Shown one piece after another: positions 17,668 through 26,212 of a DNA stretch of 64,000 bases. The DNA comes from VAZQ01 sp963785745 (GTDB lineage Bacteria > Pseudomonadota > Alphaproteobacteria > Rhizobiales > Xanthobacteraceae). Both the position numbers and the translations under genes were made by a program. Location of the stretch: positions 186,001 to 250,000 of the forward strand of contig CAWAWR010000029.1 of NCBI GenBank assembly GCA_963785745.1, given 5' to 3'. Under the pieces are notes generated by a model. It did not search any database and was not told where the DNA came from. It was given only the letters and a program-made list of their open reading frames with translations. How positions within the stretch are numbered: the first letter of the stretch is position 1; each line of letters begins with the position of its first letter.

Positions 17668-18678
17668 ATGACACGCGACACGAGACCCGACGCCGTAACC
17701 TTTGTGGTGCGATTGCTCGGTGCATCCATCGTCTGCGGCGCAGCGCTTGCCGTCGCGGTAGCGCCGACGACGGCGCAGAACTTTCCCGACAAGCCGATCC
17801 GGATTCTCGTGGCGGCCGCGGCTGGCGGGCCGTCCGACCTTCCGGCGCGACTGGCGGCGCAAATCCTTTCGCCCAAGCTCGGCCAGCCGGTGGTGGTCGA
17901 GAACCGCGCCGGCGCCGGCGGCGCCATCGGCGCGCGCGAGGTGGCAAAGTCCAAACCCGACGGCTACACGCTGCTGGTCGGCAACACCAGCGTGATGGCG
18001 GTGATCCCGGCAGTGTCGAAGAGCGCCGGATACGATCCCGTGAAGGATTTCGCGCCGATCGCCAAGATCACCGAAGGCTTCCAGATCCTGGTGGTGCACC
18101 CCTCGTCGCCGTGGAAGACGCTGAAGGATTTTGTCGACTACGCCAAAGCCAATCCCGGCAAGATCAACTACGCGCATACCGGCGGCGGCGGACTGCCGCA
18201 TCTTGCCGGCGAGCTGTTCCAGCTCCGCAGCGGCACCAAGCTCACCGGCGTGTCCTACCGCAGCGGCGGCGAATCGAATGCCGCCGTCCTGAGCCAGGCG
18301 GTGCACGCGACCTTCGAGAACATCGCTATCCTCGGCGCACTGATCCGCGATGGAAAATTGCGCGCGCTCGCGGTGCAGAGCGCGCATCGCACGCCGCTGC
18401 TTCCCGATGTGCCGACCATGGCGGAAGCCGGCGTTGCGGACGCCGAGGCCTACACCTTCTTCGGGCTGGTCGCACCGACGGGAACGCCCGCGCCGATCCT
18501 GACGCGACTCAACGGGCTGCTGAACGAAGGCATGCAGGCGAACGACATCCAGGCCAACCTCGCCAAGGTCGGGACCGAGTCGAAGCCGGGCAGCCCCGCC
18601 GACTTCGCCGCCTACATCGCCGCCCAGCACCGCAAATGGGTCGAGGTCGGCAAGGCCGCCGACGTCAAGATCGATTGA
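17668..18678 (+). CDS. Bug/TctC-type solute receptor
   Basis: A 336-residue periplasmic receptor with a long N-terminal signal region. The mature start is FPDKPIRILVAAAAGGPSD, followed by GQPVVVENRAGAGGAIGA and KSKPDGYTLLVGN, the classical Bug signature. Its stop is immediately followed by the start of the flavin hydroxylase gene, so it belongs to the aromatic cluster and probably binds that aromatic acid. No TctA or TctB partner is nearby. Confidence 0.9.
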   Translation: MTRDTRPDAVTFVVRLLGASIVCGAALAVAVAPTTAQNFPDKPIRILVAAAAGGPSDLPARLAAQILSPKLGQPVVVENRAGAGGAIGAREVAKSKPDGYTLLVGNTSVMAVIPAVSKSAGYDPVKDFAPIAKITEGFQILVVHPSSPWKTLKDFVDYAKANPGKINYAHTGGGGLPHLAGELFQLRSGTKLTGVSYRSGGESNAAVLSQAVHATFENIAILGALIRDGKLRALAVQSAHRTPLLPDVPTMAEAGVADAEAYTFFGLVAPTGTPAPILTRLNGLLNEGMQANDIQANLAKVGTESKPGSPADFAAYIAAQHRKWVEVGKAADVKID

Positions 18679-20298
18679 TTGCCAGTGGAAAGCCGTCACG
18701 TCCCCGTCCTGATCGTCGGCGGCGGACCGGTCGGGCTCGCGCTCGCCGGCGACCTCGGCTGGCGTGGGATCCGTTGCGAACTGGTGGAGCAGACCGACGG
18801 CGCGATCACGACGCCAAAGATGAACGAGGTCAACACGCGGACGATGGAGTTCTGCCGCCGCTGGGGCATCGCCGATCAGGTGCTCGACTGTCCGTTCCCG
18901 CCCGACTGGCCTTTGGACGTGGTCTTCGTGACGAGCCTTGCCGGCTACGAACTCGGCCGGATCCGGCGGCCGTCGCGCGCGGCGGAGATTCCGCAGAGCC
19001 ACAGCCGCGAGCGGCTGCAGGCGTGCTCGCAGATGTGGTTCGATCCGATCCTGCGAGACTTCGCGCAATCCTTCCCGACCCTGCGCTTGCGCTACCGCAC
19101 CCGGCTGGAGTCGTTTGAGGATCTGGGCGACCGCGTCTCCGCCGAACTCGTCGATCTCGTCAGCGGTGTGCGCGAACGCGTGACCGCGGACTATCTTGTC
19201 GCCTGTGACGGCGCCAACAGCAGGGTGCGCGACGCGCTGGGAATCGGATTGACCGGCCAGGGCCTGCTCGGCCAACCGCTGAGCCTCTTCTTTCAGGCTC
19301 CCAATCTGCTCGATGACTGCGGCAAGGAGCCAGGCACCTTCTTTCTCGGGATCGATCGCGATGGCCTGTGGGCGAATATTCGACTTGTCGATCCCGTGAA
19401 CGCGCTGTGGCGGATCATGGCGTTCAACAGCGGCGGCCGCACGCCGGAAGCCGTCGATCGCGACGCCCTGGTGCGCCGCGCCGTCGGGCGGCCGATCGAC
19501 GTGGAATGGGCGGGCTTGAGCATCTGGAACCGGCGCAGCGCCGTCGCGGAGCACTACGGCAAAGGTCGCGTGTTGCTCGCCGGCGACGCCGTGCACCAGC
19601 TTTCGCCGACCGGCGCGCTCGGCATGAACACCGGCATTGGCGACGCCGTCGATCTCGGCTGGAAGCTCGCGGCGACCATCCAGGGCTGGGGCGGACCGGA
19701 ACTGCTGGCCAGCTACGACGCCGAGCGCCGGCCGGTCGGACTGCGCAACGTCGCGATGACCACCGAGTTCTTCCTCACGCAGGATCAGTATGCCGGCGGG
19801 CTCGGCGCGATCGATCAGGACAGCGACGAGGGCCGGCGCCTGCGCGCACAACTCGGCGAACGGGTGGTGCGCGACGTCGGCGCGATGTTCCGCACCATCG
19901 GATTGCAGATCGGCTACCGCTATGAAGATTCGCCTGTCTGCATTCCGGACGATACGGCTGCGCCACCGGACGAGGCCGGCGACTATGTCCCGTCCGCCCG
20001 ACCGGGTTCGCGTGCGCCACATGCATGGCTGCGGGACAGCCAATCGATCCTCGACCTGTTCGGGCGCGGCTTTGTCCTGCTGCGCTTTGGCGCCGATGCG
20101 CCCGACGGTGCCGCGCTGACCGCGGCCGCAGCGGCGCGTGGCGTTCCGCTTGAAACCGCGACGGTCGAAGAAACCAAGGCAGCCGTCCTCTACGAGCGCC
20201 GGCTGGCGCTGATCCGGCCGGACGGGCACGTCGCCTGGCGCGGCGACACGCTGCCGGGCGACGCTGGAGCGTTGATCGACCGCGTGCGCGGCGCCTAG
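18679..20298 (+). CDS. FAD-dependent aromatic monooxygenase (PHBH/MhpA-like)
   Basis: A 539-residue class A flavoprotein hydroxylase. It has the dinucleotide motif VLIVGGGPVGLALAGDLGWR, the DG motif YLVACDGANSRVRDALG and the second FAD motif VLLAGDAVHQLSPTGALGMN. A C-terminal thioredoxin-like domain ends in RLALIRPDGHVAWRGD, as in phenol and 3-hydroxyphenylpropionate hydroxylases. A TTG at 18679, directly after the receptor's stop, is the apparent start; GTG at 18685 is possible. A second, broken member of the same family lies at 45778-47404. It would add a hydroxyl group to an aromatic ring ahead of cleavage. Confidence 0.9.
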   Translation: MPVESRHVPVLIVGGGPVGLALAGDLGWRGIRCELVEQTDGAITTPKMNEVNTRTMEFCRRWGIADQVLDCPFPPDWPLDVVFVTSLAGYELGRIRRPSRAAEIPQSHSRERLQACSQMWFDPILRDFAQSFPTLRLRYRTRLESFEDLGDRVSAELVDLVSGVRERVTADYLVACDGANSRVRDALGIGLTGQGLLGQPLSLFFQAPNLLDDCGKEPGTFFLGIDRDGLWANIRLVDPVNALWRIMAFNSGGRTPEAVDRDALVRRAVGRPIDVEWAGLSIWNRRSAVAEHYGKGRVLLAGDAVHQLSPTGALGMNTGIGDAVDLGWKLAATIQGWGGPELLASYDAERRPVGLRNVAMTTEFFLTQDQYAGGLGAIDQDSDEGRRLRAQLGERVVRDVGAMFRTIGLQIGYRYEDSPVCIPDDTAAPPDEAGDYVPSARPGSRAPHAWLRDSQSILDLFGRGFVLLRFGADAPDGAALTAAAAARGVPLETATVEETKAAVLYERRLALIRPDGHVAWRGDTLPGDAGALIDRVRGA

Positions 20299-20376
20299 CC
20301 GGTCTGCGGCAGGATTTGCGGCACCGTGGCGTTCGGCGGTAGAGTCCGCCGGACCGCTCAACACAAGGACTTAGTC

Positions 20377-21375
20377 ATGGCCAAGATCGTGCTCGGGCTC
20401 GGCACGTCGCATACGCCGATGCTGCTCGCCTCCGACGAGACGCTGGAGCGCTTCGTCGAGACCGACCAGAAGATCAAGCACCGCGACAAGGACGGCCGCC
20501 CGGTCACCTACGGCGAACTGCTGGAGAAGGCCGACCCGAAGATGGCGCATCTGGTGGCGCCCGCGAACCTCGTCGCCCGGCAAAACGTCGCGCGGGACGC
20601 CATCAAGCGCGTGGCGCAGACCCTCGCCAACAGCAATCTCGATGCGCTGATCGTCATGGGTGACGACCAGAACGAAAGCTACAAGGAGGATTGCCGTCCC
20701 GCGTTCGCGGTCTACTACGGCGACACCATCCGCAACTCGAACGAGCAGCACGAGGAATACAGCAAGCGCTTTCCGGAATGGTACGTGCAGAATCGCCAGG
20801 CGTTCTTCGAGGACGCCGGCCCGCGCGACTATCCGGTGCATTCCGGCCTTGCCGTTCATCTTCTGGAGTCGTTGATGGACATGGGCTTCGACATGGCGGC
20901 ATCGCAACGCCTGCCCGAGGGTGAAGGCGAAGGTCACGCCATCGCCTATGTGCATCGCCGCGTGATGGACGCGCGCAAGCCGGTCGCGGCGGTGCCGATC
21001 TTCCTCAACACCTATTTTCCGCCGAACCAGCCGCGACCGAAGCGCTGCTACGAATTCGGACAGGCGGTGCGCAAGGCGGTGGAGGCGTTTCCCGGCGACG
21101 AGCGCATCGGCGTGCTGGCATCCGGCGGCCTCAGCCACTTCCTCGTGGACGAGGACCTCGACCGCGCGATCCTGAAAGCCTGCGCCGACAAGGATGCGAA
21201 ATTCCTGCAGACCCTGCCGCGCAACAAGCTGCACGCGGGCTCGTCGGAAATCCTCAACTGGGTGGCGATCGCCGGCGCGGTCGAGCATCTCGATCTCGAC
21301 TGGTTCGAATACGTGCCCGGCTATCGCACGCCGGCCGGCACCGGCACCGGCCTGAGCTTTGCGAGCTGGACGTGA
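20377..21375 (+). CDS. LigB-family class III extradiol dioxygenase
   Basis: A 332-residue protein of the catalytic LigB superfamily (protocatechuate 4,5-dioxygenase beta, 2,3-dihydroxyphenylpropionate dioxygenase). Family signs are the N-terminal GLGTSHTPML with a metal-type His at residue 12, LDALIVMGDDQNESY, the active-site-like PVHSGLAVHLLESL and GVLASGGLSHFLVDEDLD. ATG at 20377 follows AAGGA; the upstream extension has no ribosome binding site. With the flavin hydroxylase just before it, this is the expected ring-opening step, and no separate small subunit gene is seen. Confidence 0.88.
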   Translation: MAKIVLGLGTSHTPMLLASDETLERFVETDQKIKHRDKDGRPVTYGELLEKADPKMAHLVAPANLVARQNVARDAIKRVAQTLANSNLDALIVMGDDQNESYKEDCRPAFAVYYGDTIRNSNEQHEEYSKRFPEWYVQNRQAFFEDAGPRDYPVHSGLAVHLLESLMDMGFDMAASQRLPEGEGEGHAIAYVHRRVMDARKPVAAVPIFLNTYFPPNQPRPKRCYEFGQAVRKAVEAFPGDERIGVLASGGLSHFLVDEDLDRAILKACADKDAKFLQTLPRNKLHAGSSEILNWVAIAGAVEHLDLDWFEYVPGYRTPAGTGTGLSFASWT

Positions 21376-21389
21376 TCGACGATTGATTG

Positions 21390-21902
21390 ATGCACGCCGG
21401 GGCGCCGCGTCCGATGCCCGTCACCGTCCGCTCAGCGACGATCGATGACGCCGCCCAGGCCTGCGCCGTCATTCGCCGTTCGATCGTCGAACTCTGCCAT
21501 CTGGACCACAACGGCGACGAAGCATTTCTCGCCAAGTGGCTTTCCAACAAGACAAACGAAGACGTCGGGCGCTGGATTTCGCAGCGTCGTCATTTTCTCG
21601 TGGCCGAGGAAGACGGAAAAATCCTCGGCGCTGCCGCAATGCTGGATTCCGGCAAGATCATTCTAAATTACGTCTCGCCGGATGCGCGCTTCCGCGGCGT
21701 CAGCAAGTCTCTCATGCAGGCCCTGGAAGACCGCGCGCGTGCCGGCGGGATCGCGGAATGCAGCGTTGAAAGCTCGCAGACCGCCCTCGCCTTCTACCAG
21801 TCCATCGGATATGTCCGGACCGATCAAAACTACATCCATCAATTGACCGGCACGCCAGCCATCGTACTGGCGAAGCGGCTGGAGCCCGACCCGCCACGCT
21901 GA
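21390..21902 (+). CDS. GNAT family N-acetyltransferase
   Basis: A 170-residue GNAT-fold protein: VTVRSATIDDAAQACAVIRR at the start, the acetyl-CoA pyrophosphate loop in RFRGVSKSLMQALEDRAR, and the C-terminal ALAFYQSIGY. The start is uncertain: ATG 21390, the TTG just before it, or ATG 21414, which would begin right at the domain. It follows the dioxygenase by a few bases but its link to aromatic catabolism is unclear; the acceptor could be a small amine or a protein. Confidence 0.85.
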   Translation: MHAGAPRPMPVTVRSATIDDAAQACAVIRRSIVELCHLDHNGDEAFLAKWLSNKTNEDVGRWISQRRHFLVAEEDGKILGAAAMLDSGKIILNYVSPDARFRGVSKSLMQALEDRARAGGIAECSVESSQTALAFYQSIGYVRTDQNYIHQLTGTPAIVLAKRLEPDPPR

Positions 21903-21992
21903 TCTGGACCTCGCCCATGCGGCCGCTGTAGGTTGACGTCCCGCCGGGCGTCGCGCGACGCCGTTCTGTCACCAGCGTACGGACACTTCCTC

Positions 21993-22985
21993 ATGCGACT
22001 TCAGCTCAGCCTCGCCACCGCGGCCAATCCGCGGTCATGGCCGATCCTCGACGGCACCGTGAAGCCGGACGGCATCGATCTCGTCCCGACCGTCATCCAC
22101 CCGTCCGAGATGTTCTGGCGGCAGCTCAAATTCCAGGACTTCGACATTTCCGAAATGTCGATGTCGTCGCTGATGATGGCGACCGCGCAAGGCAACACCG
22201 ACTGGATCGGCATCCCGATCTTCACCACGCGCAAGTTCTTCCACACCGAAATCCTTGTCCGCAAAGACGCCGGCATCAACGAGCCCAAGGACCTCAAGGG
22301 CAAGCGCGCGGGCGTGCCGGAGTATCAGCAGACCGCTGCGCTGTGGACGCGCGGCGCGCTCCAGCACGAGTTCGGCGTGCACCAGAGCGAGATGGAGCAC
22401 TGGATGGAGCGGGTGCCGACCCACAGCCACGGCGGGTCCACCGGCTTCAAGCCGCCACCCGGCACGACCGTCAACCAGATCCCGATCGAGAAGAGCCTCG
22501 GGCAGATGATGGTATCGGGCGAACTGCAGGCCACCATCCACTATCTGCGCGACAATAATCTCGTCGATCGATCGCGTATCGACCTCGACCACCATCCCGA
22601 CATCAAAACGCTGTTCCCCGATCCGATCGCCGAGGGCGTGCGGTACTACCAGAAGACCGGCATCTTCCCGATCAACCACGGCATGGTGATCCGGCGCGAG
22701 ATCGCCGAGAAGCATCCGTGGACCGTGCTCAATCTGCTCAAGGCCTACGACAAGGCGAACGAGATCGCCAACCAGCAGCGCATCGCGCAGGTCGAGTATC
22801 ACGTCTGGGCCGGGCTGATTTCGGCAGAGGCCGGCAAGGCCCTGCGCGAGCCGGCGATTCGCCATGGCATCAACGCCAACCGCAAGACGCTCGAGACTGC
22901 CGCGGTCTATTCGCACGAACAAGGTCTGACGCCGCGGCTGATGAAGCTCGAAGAGCTGTTCGCGCCGAGCGCGATGGGGCAATAG
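21993..22985 (+). CDS. 4,5-dihydroxyphthalate decarboxylase-like protein (type II PBP fold)
   Basis: A 330-residue protein whose start MRLQLSLATAANPRSWPILD, GTVKPDGIDL and DISEMSMSSLMMATAQ resemble Pht5-type 4,5-dihydroxyphthalate decarboxylases and their SsuA/NMT1-like relatives. There is no signal peptide from the ATG at 21993, which favours a cytoplasmic enzyme over an ABC receptor. With a phthalate-dioxygenase-type oxygenase upstream and an SDR downstream, a decarboxylase acting on a dihydroxylated aromatic acid fits. The family holds proteins labelled as binding proteins too, so the activity is not settled. Confidence 0.7.
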   Translation: MRLQLSLATAANPRSWPILDGTVKPDGIDLVPTVIHPSEMFWRQLKFQDFDISEMSMSSLMMATAQGNTDWIGIPIFTTRKFFHTEILVRKDAGINEPKDLKGKRAGVPEYQQTAALWTRGALQHEFGVHQSEMEHWMERVPTHSHGGSTGFKPPPGTTVNQIPIEKSLGQMMVSGELQATIHYLRDNNLVDRSRIDLDHHPDIKTLFPDPIAEGVRYYQKTGIFPINHGMVIRREIAEKHPWTVLNLLKAYDKANEIANQQRIAQVEYHVWAGLISAEAGKALREPAIRHGINANRKTLETAAVYSHEQGLTPRLMKLEELFAPSAMGQ

Positions 22986-22991
22986 CGCGCG

Positions 22992-23840
22992 ATGGCCGCT
23001 GCGGACATTCGCCTCGACGGAACGGTCGCCATCGTCACCGGCGCCGCGCGTGGTCTCGGGCAAGCAATGGCGCTGGGCCTCTGCCGTGCCGGCGCCCATG
23101 TGGTGTTTGCAGACGTCGACGGCGCCGCGCTCACCGTTGCCACCAACGCGGTCGCCGGTCAGCCGAAATGCGGCACGGCGATCGGCATCCGCTGCGACAT
23201 CACCAGCCGCGCCGACTGCGAGCGTGTTGTGGCGCAAACGGTCGAGAAATTCGGCGCGCTGCACGTCCTGATCAACAACGCCGCCAAGGGCCAAGTGCAC
23301 CTGGAGCGTTCGCGCCAGACGAAATCGCTGAAATTCTGGGAATCCGACCCGGAGATCTGGCAGGACGTGATCGTCACCAACGTCAACGGCACGTTCCTGA
23401 TGGCGCGCAGCGCCGTGCCGCACATGCTCAAGGGCGGCTTCGGCCGCATTGTCAACGTCACCACCAGCCTCGCGACCATGCAACGCCGCAACAACTCGCC
23501 TTACGGCGTGACCAAGGCCGCGATCGAGGCGGAGACGCTGATCTGGGCGCAGGAGCTCAAGGAAACCGGCGTCACGGTGAACTCACTCATTCCCGGCGGC
23601 GCCGCCGACACCGACTTCGTGCACGAGGCCTCGCGCAAGGAGCTCGCCGCGATGGGCCGCTCGCTGTTGCCGCCGTCGGTGATGGTGCCGCCGGTCCTCT
23701 GGCTCGCGTCGCGGCTGTCCGACGGCGTCACCGGCGCGCGCTTCGTCGGCAAGCTGTGGGACGACACAATGCCGCCGGGGGATGCCGCCGCGAAAGCACG
23801 CGAGCCGTCGGTACTATTGCCGGCGAGCGACGGAAGATAA
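22992..23840 (+). CDS. Short-chain dehydrogenase/reductase
   Basis: A 282-residue classical SDR: cofactor motif VTGAARGLGQAMALGL, the NNAAKG turn, and the catalytic Ser-Tyr-Lys group in VTTSLATMQRRNNSPYGVTK. Six bases separate it from the decarboxylase-like gene. In phthalate-type pathways an SDR or Gfo/Idh-type enzyme oxidises the cis-dihydrodiol formed by the Rieske oxygenase, and this gene could fill that role. It is the last gene of the cluster. Confidence 0.9.
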   Translation: MAAADIRLDGTVAIVTGAARGLGQAMALGLCRAGAHVVFADVDGAALTVATNAVAGQPKCGTAIGIRCDITSRADCERVVAQTVEKFGALHVLINNAAKGQVHLERSRQTKSLKFWESDPEIWQDVIVTNVNGTFLMARSAVPHMLKGGFGRIVNVTTSLATMQRRNNSPYGVTKAAIEAETLIWAQELKETGVTVNSLIPGGAADTDFVHEASRKELAAMGRSLLPPSVMVPPVLWLASRLSDGVTGARFVGKLWDDTMPPGDAAAKAREPSVLLPASDGR

Positions 23841-23871
23841 ATCGGGGCAAATCAGCTCAAAAGTTATTTTT

Positions 23872-23899
23872 CTTTCGACGTTTGTGCACATATCGAAAG
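23872..23899. promoter_or_regulatory. Dyad with nested palindrome in an AT-richer gap
   Basis: CTTTCGA and TCGAAAG form perfect 7-bp arms around a 14-base centre that itself contains the palindrome TGTGCACA. It lies about 30 bases after the SDR stop in a 238-base gap that is visibly richer in A and T than the flanks. It could be an operator for the CYTH gene or a hairpin ending the SDR transcript. No T-run follows, so neither role is proven. Confidence 0.35.
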
Positions 23900-24078
23900 C
23901 GTAAACCGCGCTGATTTCGCGGCGAATTTCGTCAAGCCGCTGCATATCAGCCTAAAGTCTAGCGAATGACCCGGCTTGCTTTTTTTCTGGCTCATAAGCA
24001 AATTGAGCGTCACCTGACTGTCACAAATCATCACTGCATCGCGACGTTTCTGTTCGCAAATTACCATCGCGTGGGCCA

Positions 24079-24579
24079 ATGAGTTTCGAGATCGAGCGAA
24101 AATTCCTCGTCCGTAACGATGACTGGCGGAAGCTTGTTTCGAAGCAAACGACGATTCGGCAGGCCTATCTCGGCTCGAACGTAAAATCGTCGACCCGGGT
24201 CCGCATTCGCGATGACGGAAGCGCAACACTCACCATCAAGTCCCGCCCATCCGACCTGCGACGGCTGGAATTGGAATACCCGATTCCCGTGCTGCAGGCC
24301 GAAGCGCTGATGCAGCTTCGGGAAGGCTCGATCGTCGAGAAGACCCGTCACGAGGTGCCGCACGGCGACCTCAAGTGGGAGATCGACGTGTTCACGGGCG
24401 AAAACCTCGGCCTGATCATCGCGGAGATCGAGTTGAAAGACGTCGATCAGAAGGTCGAGCTGCCCTCCTGGATCGGCCGCGAGGTCACCGCGCAGCCGCA
24501 ATACTACAACAGCTATCTGGTGCAGCAGCCGTTCAGCTCCTGGTCGCTGCGCGCACAGTCGTTGGCGCGGTTTGCCTAG
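24079..24579 (+). CDS. CYTH domain protein (triphosphate-processing)
   Basis: A 166-residue single-domain CYTH protein. The ExExK signature is E4, E6 and K8 (FEIERKF). It is followed by IRQAYLGS, the TRVRIRDDGSATLTIKSR strands and KWEIDVFTGENLGLIIAEIEL. CYTH tunnel-fold proteins hydrolyse inorganic triphosphate or thiamine triphosphate, or act as class IV adenylate cyclases. The short version without a CHAD domain is usually a triphosphatase. It is unrelated to the catabolic clusters on either side and has its own upstream region. Confidence 0.93.
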   Translation: MSFEIERKFLVRNDDWRKLVSKQTTIRQAYLGSNVKSSTRVRIRDDGSATLTIKSRPSDLRRLELEYPIPVLQAEALMQLREGSIVEKTRHEVPHGDLKWEIDVFTGENLGLIIAEIELKDVDQKVELPSWIGREVTAQPQYYNSYLVQQPFSSWSLRAQSLARFA

Positions 24580-24638
24580 CGTCTGATTTCAATAGCGCCT
24601 TCCACCCACGCCACGCGAACGTCGCCCAGGAGAGTCCC

Positions 24639-25004
24639 TTGCAAAATTCACGCCCGCTCTTGTCCTTCAGTATGGTGGTCGTCATCGGTTGGTTGTGCTC
24701 GGCAGGGCCGGCTTCAGCAGAACAGCGCAGCGGCGTGGGCCCCTGCCGGCAGGGCGTCTTGGCGCTGATCGGCATGCTCGATGACGGCGACACCAAGAGC
24801 GCCGACTATCGGCAAGCATTCACCGGAGTCGTCCAGACCTGCGGGCCTGTCGCAAAAACAAGGCCCGCCACGAAACCGGCAGGAGCGGCGCAGTGCAGAA
24901 AGCTCGCCGGTTACATGCTCGACGAGATCGAATCAAACCGCATGAACGGGAGAGCGTTCGTGGAGGTCAGAGACACGTTCGCGCAAGAGTGCGCGCCGAA
25001 CTGA
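24639..25004 (+). CDS. Small secreted protein with four cysteines, unknown function
   Basis: A 121-residue protein I do not recognise. The likely start is TTG at 24639, with AGGAGAG about 5 bases upstream. The N-terminus is hydrophobic (SFSMVVVIGWLC) and ends in a signal-peptidase site after ASA, before EQRSG. The mature part has four Cys (PCRQG, QTCGP, AQCRK, QECAP), enough for two disulfides, and two short helix-like segments. It lies 60 bases downstream of the CYTH gene and may share its transcript. The surrounding line of the frame upstream of 24639 overlaps the CYTH gene and is not used. Confidence 0.55.
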   Translation: MQNSRPLLSFSMVVVIGWLCSAGPASAEQRSGVGPCRQGVLALIGMLDDGDTKSADYRQAFTGVVQTCGPVAKTRPATKPAGAAQCRKLAGYMLDEIESNRMNGRAFVEVRDTFAQECAPN

Positions 25005-25035
25005 TCGCACATCAGGCCGCAACTAAGCGTCGAGC

Positions 25036-25054
25036 GCACCGGGGCGGCCGGTGC
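25036..25054. terminator. GC-rich hairpin after the small secreted gene
   Basis: GCACCGG and CCGGTGC pair perfectly around a 5-base GGCGG loop, about 32 bases after the stop at 25004. It could stop transcription before the receptor array, but there is no T-run, so this is a weak call. The rest of the 219-base gap up to 25223 holds no gene I can support. Confidence 0.3.
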
Positions 25055-25223
25055 CAAGTCCCTTCATGAAGCGGCTGCGGATCATCGCGCGCCGGCTCCT
25101 TGTTGCACGCACTTGGCGCCGGATGGCGGCGCTTTTGTCGCCTTTCTTTATCACTGCGGATCGGCGACAGTCCCCCGAGCGGCTCAAAGACCGCACGTAG
25201 ACGAAAAAGCGCCGGAGGACGCG

Positions 25224-26201
25224 ATGTTTTCACGATTTTCGCTGGCCGCGATCTTGGCCGCCGTTGCGGTCGCGAGCCCGCTCGGTCCGGCCACCGGCCA
25301 GAGCTATCCGAGCCGGCCGATCACGCTCGTCATTCCGTTTGCGCCCGGCGGCTCGACATCGATTGTGGGCCGCACCGTCGCCGACAAGATGAGCGAGATC
25401 CTCGGCCAACAGATCGTGGTCGACAACCGCGGCGGCGCCGGCGGCACGGTCGGCACCCGCGCAGTGGCGAAGAGCGCGCCCGACGGCTACACGCTGCTGC
25501 TCGGCTACACCGGCACGCTCGCGATCGGCCCCACGCTCTACAAAAATGCCGGCTACGACCCGCGCAAGGATTTCGCGCCGATCGGCATGATCGGCCATGC
25601 ACCCAATTCGCTGGTGGTGCATCCGTCCACCCCGGCGAAGTCGGTACGGGAGCTGGTCGCCTACGCCAAAGCGAACCCCGGCAAGGTGAACTACGGCTCG
25701 GCCGGCGTCGGCACGGTCAGCCATGTGTCGGGCGAGTATTTCGCCAATGCCGCGGGCGTGAAGCTCGTGCACATCCCGTACAAGGGCACCGGGCCCGCGC
25801 TCGCCGATCTGATCGGCGGCCACATCCCGATGGCGTTCGCGCCGATCCCCGCGACACACGGTCCGGTATCGCAAGGATTGTTGCGCGGGCTGGCCGTGAC
25901 GAGCAGCACGCGGTCGAGCCTCACGCCCGACCTGCCGACCATCGCGGAATCCGGCATCAAGGATTTCGAAGCCTCGCTGTACTACGGGCTGGTCGCGCCG
26001 GCCGGCACGCCGCGGCCGATCATCGACCGTCTCAACAAGGTGTTGCGTGAAGCGCTCGCGACCGCCGACGTCCAGAAGCGCCTGACCAATGATGGCGCCG
26101 AAGCGACGCCGGGATCGCCGGAGGACTATGGCGTCCACATCGATCGTGACGAGAAGCGCTGGTCGGTGGTGGTGAAGGCATCAGGTGCGACCGAGAATTA
26201 G
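25224..26201 (+). CDS. Bug/TctC-type solute receptor, tandem copy 1
   Basis: A 325-residue periplasmic receptor. The signal peptide ends near GPATGQ, and the mature protein starts SYPSRPITLVIPFAPGGST. Also visible are QQIVVDNRGGAGGTVGTR, SAPDGYTLLLGYTG and the hinge region NYGSAGVGTVSHVSGEYF. GGAGGA precedes the ATG at 25224. It is the first of four same-family receptors in a row, with 11 bases before the next. Confidence 0.92.
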   Translation: MFSRFSLAAILAAVAVASPLGPATGQSYPSRPITLVIPFAPGGSTSIVGRTVADKMSEILGQQIVVDNRGGAGGTVGTRAVAKSAPDGYTLLLGYTGTLAIGPTLYKNAGYDPRKDFAPIGMIGHAPNSLVVHPSTPAKSVRELVAYAKANPGKVNYGSAGVGTVSHVSGEYFANAAGVKLVHIPYKGTGPALADLIGGHIPMAFAPIPATHGPVSQGLLRGLAVTSSTRSSLTPDLPTIAESGIKDFEASLYYGLVAPAGTPRPIIDRLNKVLREALATADVQKRLTNDGAEATPGSPEDYGVHIDRDEKRWSVVVKASGATEN

Positions 26202-26212
26202 GGAGGCGAACG

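Noticed and set aside
18679..20298. A fusion of receptor and hydroxylase
   Set aside because: The two genes touch at 18678/18679 but are in separate frames with a TGA between them, so they are adjacent, not fused.
16201..20364. A 1387-codon open frame on the minus strand
   Set aside because: It runs antisense through the Rieske oxygenase, receptor and flavin hydroxylase, which have intact motifs. Its own translation is Arg/Ala/Asp/His-rich with no domain: a high-GC mirror frame.
21993..22985. A thirteenth periplasmic receptor
   Set aside because: It has the binding-protein fold pattern but no signal peptide and resembles Pht5-type decarboxylases, so I did not count it with the Bug receptors.
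25012..25233. A 73-codon minus-strand frame in the gap before the receptor array
   Set aside because: Low-complexity basic translation, no ribosome binding site, overlaps the receptor's own leader region. Not a supportable gene.
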